From contig JAFUPE010000048.1 of assembly GCA_017481395.1 (NCBI GenBank), positions 1 through 7,268 on the forward strand: a DNA stretch of 7,268 nucleotides, given 5' to 3'. Below, in pieces: positions 6,002 through 7,268 of the stretch. Below the pieces are notes generated by a model, which was given only the letters and a program-made list of their open reading frames with translations, ran no database searches and was not told where the DNA came from. The position numbers and the translations under genes were made by a program. Positions within the stretch are counted from its first letter, which is position 1, and each line of letters opens with the position of its first letter. The stretch comes from Ruminococcus sp. Its GTDB lineage: Bacteria > Bacillota_A > Clostridia > Oscillospirales > Acutalibacteraceae.

Positions 6002-6028
6002 GCCCTGTCGTCAATCTGACGGCAGGGC
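6002..6028. promoter_or_regulatory. 12-bp hairpin in the carboxypeptidase leader
   Basis: GCCCTGTCGTCA (6002-6013) and TGACGGCAGGGC (6017-6028) form a near-perfect 12-bp inverted repeat around a 3-nt loop. The single imperfect pair is a T-G wobble on the plus strand and a C-A mismatch in the minus-strand mRNA. No T-tract follows on either strand. On the mRNA side its 3' arm ends 5 nt before the AGGGGT ribosome binding site of the carboxypeptidase gene. It could modulate translation initiation or act as a processing site after ytfJ. Confidence 0.5.
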
Positions 6029-6048
6029 AGTGAAATATCTGCTTCGCA

Positions 6049-6076
6049 ATTTTATATTACACTGTAAAAGATATGC
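6049..6076 (-). promoter_or_regulatory. Candidate sigma-E-like (sporulation) promoter for the carboxypeptidase gene
   Basis: On the minus strand GCATATC (6076-6070) matches six of seven positions of the sigma-E -35 consensus KMATATT. TATAAAAT (6056-6049) matches six of eight positions of CATACAMT. The spacer is 13 bp against a usual 14. No good sigma-A pair is seen in the same gap. Transcription would begin just upstream of the 6002-6028 hairpin. The match is modest in an AT-rich gap and could be chance. Confidence 0.25.
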
Positions 6077-6105
6077 AGGGGTATATTATTTATTACTCAG
6101 AAAAA

Positions 6106-6525
6106 TCAAAAAATCTCGTCATCTGCGATTTCGGCAGCTTCCTTAGACTCTTTTTTGTCCTTGTTGAAAAGCTCCTTAACCTTGTCAAACATCTCAGGAA
6201 CCATGCCTACAATACGGTCAACAGGGCCGTCGTATTTATCAACAGAGATAAACTTAACGTCACCTTTAAAAATGGAAAGAAAGCCTACAGGACGGATTGT
6301 AACACCTGCACCGCTTCCGCCGCCGAAAGCAGGCTGAGCGTTAGCTGTTTTGGGGCGGATATCAGAGCCGCCGGAAGCAAAGCCGTAGCTTACCTTTGAC
6401 ACAGGAATAATAACTGTGCCGTCGGGAGAAGTAATAGGATTGCCGATGATAGTATTAACATCCACCATCTGCTTGATTTTTTCTAAGGTTGTGTCCATAA
6501 GACCGTTAATAGGATGCTCGCTCAT
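6106..6525 (-). CDS. ytfJ: Sporulation protein YtfJ (GerW family)
   Basis: A 139-residue GerW/YtfJ-family protein. The N-terminal part (MSEHPINGLMDTTLEKIKQMVDVNTIIG) is the usual amphipathic start. The family hallmarks follow: VIIPVSKVSYGFASGG (38-53) and the glycine-rich FGGGSGAGVTIRPVGFL (67-83). The C-terminal tail is rich in Lys, Glu and Asp. In B. subtilis YtfJ is a spore protein needed for efficient germination and affects lytic enzyme activity; that is family knowledge. ATG 6525 has a strong AAGGAGA site (6539-6533) at 7 nt, lying in the end of the DUF2953 gene, whose stop is only 2 nt away. The ytfI-ytfJ pairing is conserved in Firmicutes. Length and motifs are normal and the call is firm. 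Confidence 0.92.
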   Translation of the reverse strand: MSEHPINGLMDTTLEKIKQMVDVNTIIGNPITSPDGTVIIPVSKVSYGFASGGSDIRPKTANAQPAFGGGSGAGVTIRPVGFLSIFKGDVKFISVDKYDGPVDRIVGMVPEMFDKVKELFNKDKKESKEAAEIADDEIF

Positions 6526-6527
6526 AA

Positions 6528-7187
6528 TCAGTTCTCCTTTGCGTGTTTGGGATTTTTACCCAGAGTAATAAGCAGGTTTTCAGCCTCAACGCCATGCTCG
6601 GCAATTACCAGAATTGCCTTGGTGATTTTGATAGTCGCCAAAATATTGGCGTCAATTGAGGAGTCTGCCCCTTCGCTGAAATCCGCGTTTAAATTTACAT
6701 TGTATTTTTTCACATCGTGAGCATTGCTTACAACAGCACCCACAATGGGATAAATAACAGAATTTGCGTAGCCGTAGATAATCGCCGTATCGGCGGCATC
6801 CTCGCCTACTATGTTCATATTAACATTAAGCTCTTTTATTGTTGCAACCTGAACAAAGCTTTTAAGTAAATTCCATGTGTTCTGAATACTCAGCTTCAAA
6901 ACCTCAAGAAAACCTGTGACACCCTTGTTTTCAAGTATTCCCTCTAAGGTCGCGTCATCGTCATACTTAAGCTTTTTGCCTTTTTTTAAGAGCTTTTCTT
7001 CTTTTAAATACTTATTGGACTCTTCATCTGGCAAAAGCACATATTTAAACCAAAGATAATGCACCGAAAGCCTGACTTTGTTATCAGAGTCGCTGAAAGA
7101 TGCTTTGATAACAAGGGGTATATTAAGAAGCCCTATAATAAGAGCCACAAAGGCAAGTACCCCAAGTATTATATATAAAGCTACCAA
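6528..7187 (-). CDS. DUF2953 membrane-anchored protein (YtfI-like)
   Basis: A 219-residue protein with one N-terminal transmembrane segment (about residues 3-22, LYIILGVLAFVALIIGLL). A charged, lysine-rich middle follows (55-75), then the C-terminal pattern of DUF2953: ELNVNMNIVGEDAADTAIIYGYANSVIYPIVGAV (118-151), DVKKYNVNLNADFSEG (157-172) and a final hydrophobic helix. Its biochemical role is unknown. It stands directly before ytfJ with a 2-nt gap, the same pairing as B. subtilis ytfI-ytfJ, so a sporulation link is inferred from context. The start is TTG 7187, with AGGGGGT (7200-7194) 6 nt upstream; no in-frame ATG appears before residue 123. The gene probably continues an operon that begins outside the window; in related genomes scpA/scpB often precede it, but this cannot be checked here. 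Confidence 0.85.
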   Translation of the reverse strand: MVALYIILGVLAFVALIIGLLNIPLVIKASFSDSDNKVRLSVHYLWFKYVLLPDEESNKYLKEEKLLKKGKKLKYDDDATLEGILENKGVTGFLEVLKLSIQNTWNLLKSFVQVATIKELNVNMNIVGEDAADTAIIYGYANSVIYPIVGAVVSNAHDVKKYNVNLNADFSEGADSSIDANILATIKITKAILVIAEHGVEAENLLITLGKNPKHAKEN

Positions 7188-7201
7188 GGTACTACCCCCT
7201 G

Positions 7202-7242
7202 TGCAACAAAGCGGTGTTGCAGCGATATATCGCTTCGCTTTG
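7202..7242. repeat. Overlapping palindromes upstream of the DUF2953 gene
   Basis: Three inverted repeats are packed together. TGCAAC (7202-7207) pairs with GTTGCA (7216-7221). AGCGATATATCGCT (7221-7234) is a perfect 14-bp palindrome. CAAAGCG (7207-7213) pairs with CGCTTTG (7236-7242) and encloses that palindrome. The first and third folds share base 7207, so they compete. No T-run follows on the minus strand. The region ends 2 nt before the AGGGGG ribosome binding site of the DUF2953 gene. It resembles a dispersed intergenic palindrome or a leader structure; copy number cannot be judged here. Confidence 0.45.
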
Positions 7243-7268
7243 GATTTATAAAAAAATCACTCGCCCAC

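Noticed and set aside
5985..6014. Longer carboxypeptidase beginning at TTG 6014
   Set aside because: There is no ribosome binding site before it, it sits inside the leader hairpin, and a normal signal peptide begins at ATG 5984 with its own AGGGGT site.
6002..6028. Hairpin as an intrinsic terminator after ytfJ
   Set aside because: Neither side carries a T-tract: the minus strand continues TTTACAGG and the plus strand AGTGAAAT.
7181..7267. C-terminal end of an upstream gene in the open minus-strand frame
   Set aside because: The frame runs straight through dense palindromes and overlaps the DUF2953 start; the two other frames stop near the edge (TGA at 7259-7257, TAA at about 7250), so the true upstream gene end cannot be decided from this window.

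Overview
The window looks like a chromosomal segment of a spore-forming Gram-positive of the class Clostridia, probably an Oscillospiraceae/Ruminococcaceae-type gut bacterium. The basis is strong AGGAGG-type ribosome binding sites, TTGnnn/TATAAT promoters, a GerW/YtfJ sporulation protein next to a DUF2953 protein, and an OadA-type biotin enzyme cluster. Family-level placement is inference. Every gene I can support is on the minus strand, so the window is transcribed from right to left. There are no IS elements, tRNAs, rRNAs or CRISPR arrays.

Right part (about 7268 to 3675): a tight chain of DUF2953 membrane protein, YtfJ (GerW family), a secreted D-Ala-D-Ala carboxypeptidase, an RluB-type rRNA pseudouridine synthase and a small GNAT-like protein. 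Gaps are 2 nt, about 120 nt, 5 nt and 16 nt. The DUF2953-YtfJ pair and the carboxypeptidase-RluB pair recall the Bacillus subtilis ytfI-ytfJ and dacB-spmA-spmB-rluB neighbourhoods, here collapsed into one run without spmA/spmB. The only sizeable gap, before the carboxypeptidase, carries a 12-bp hairpin and a weak sigma-E-like promoter candidate. Upstream of the DUF2953 gene, at the right edge, lies a dense set of overlapping palindromes.

Centre-left (3642 to 372): a promoter followed by a three-gene biotin operon. It encodes a shortened, divergent carboxyltransferase (12S/MmdA-like), a biotin carrier protein (1.3S-like) and a pyruvate/oxaloacetate carboxyltransferase (5S/OadA-like), and it ends in an intrinsic terminator. 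The composition matches a soluble transcarboxylase: no membrane decarboxylase beta subunit and no biotin carboxylase are encoded here. The carboxyltransferase lacks several signature segments of its family, and this is the most unusual protein feature of the window.

Left edge (466 to 1): a 380-bp noncoding stretch with the operon terminator, extra 3' hairpins, a structured palindromic element between 9-bp direct repeats, an 8-bp perfect inverted repeat and a good promoter. The promoter drives a secreted protein of which only the signal peptide is inside the window.
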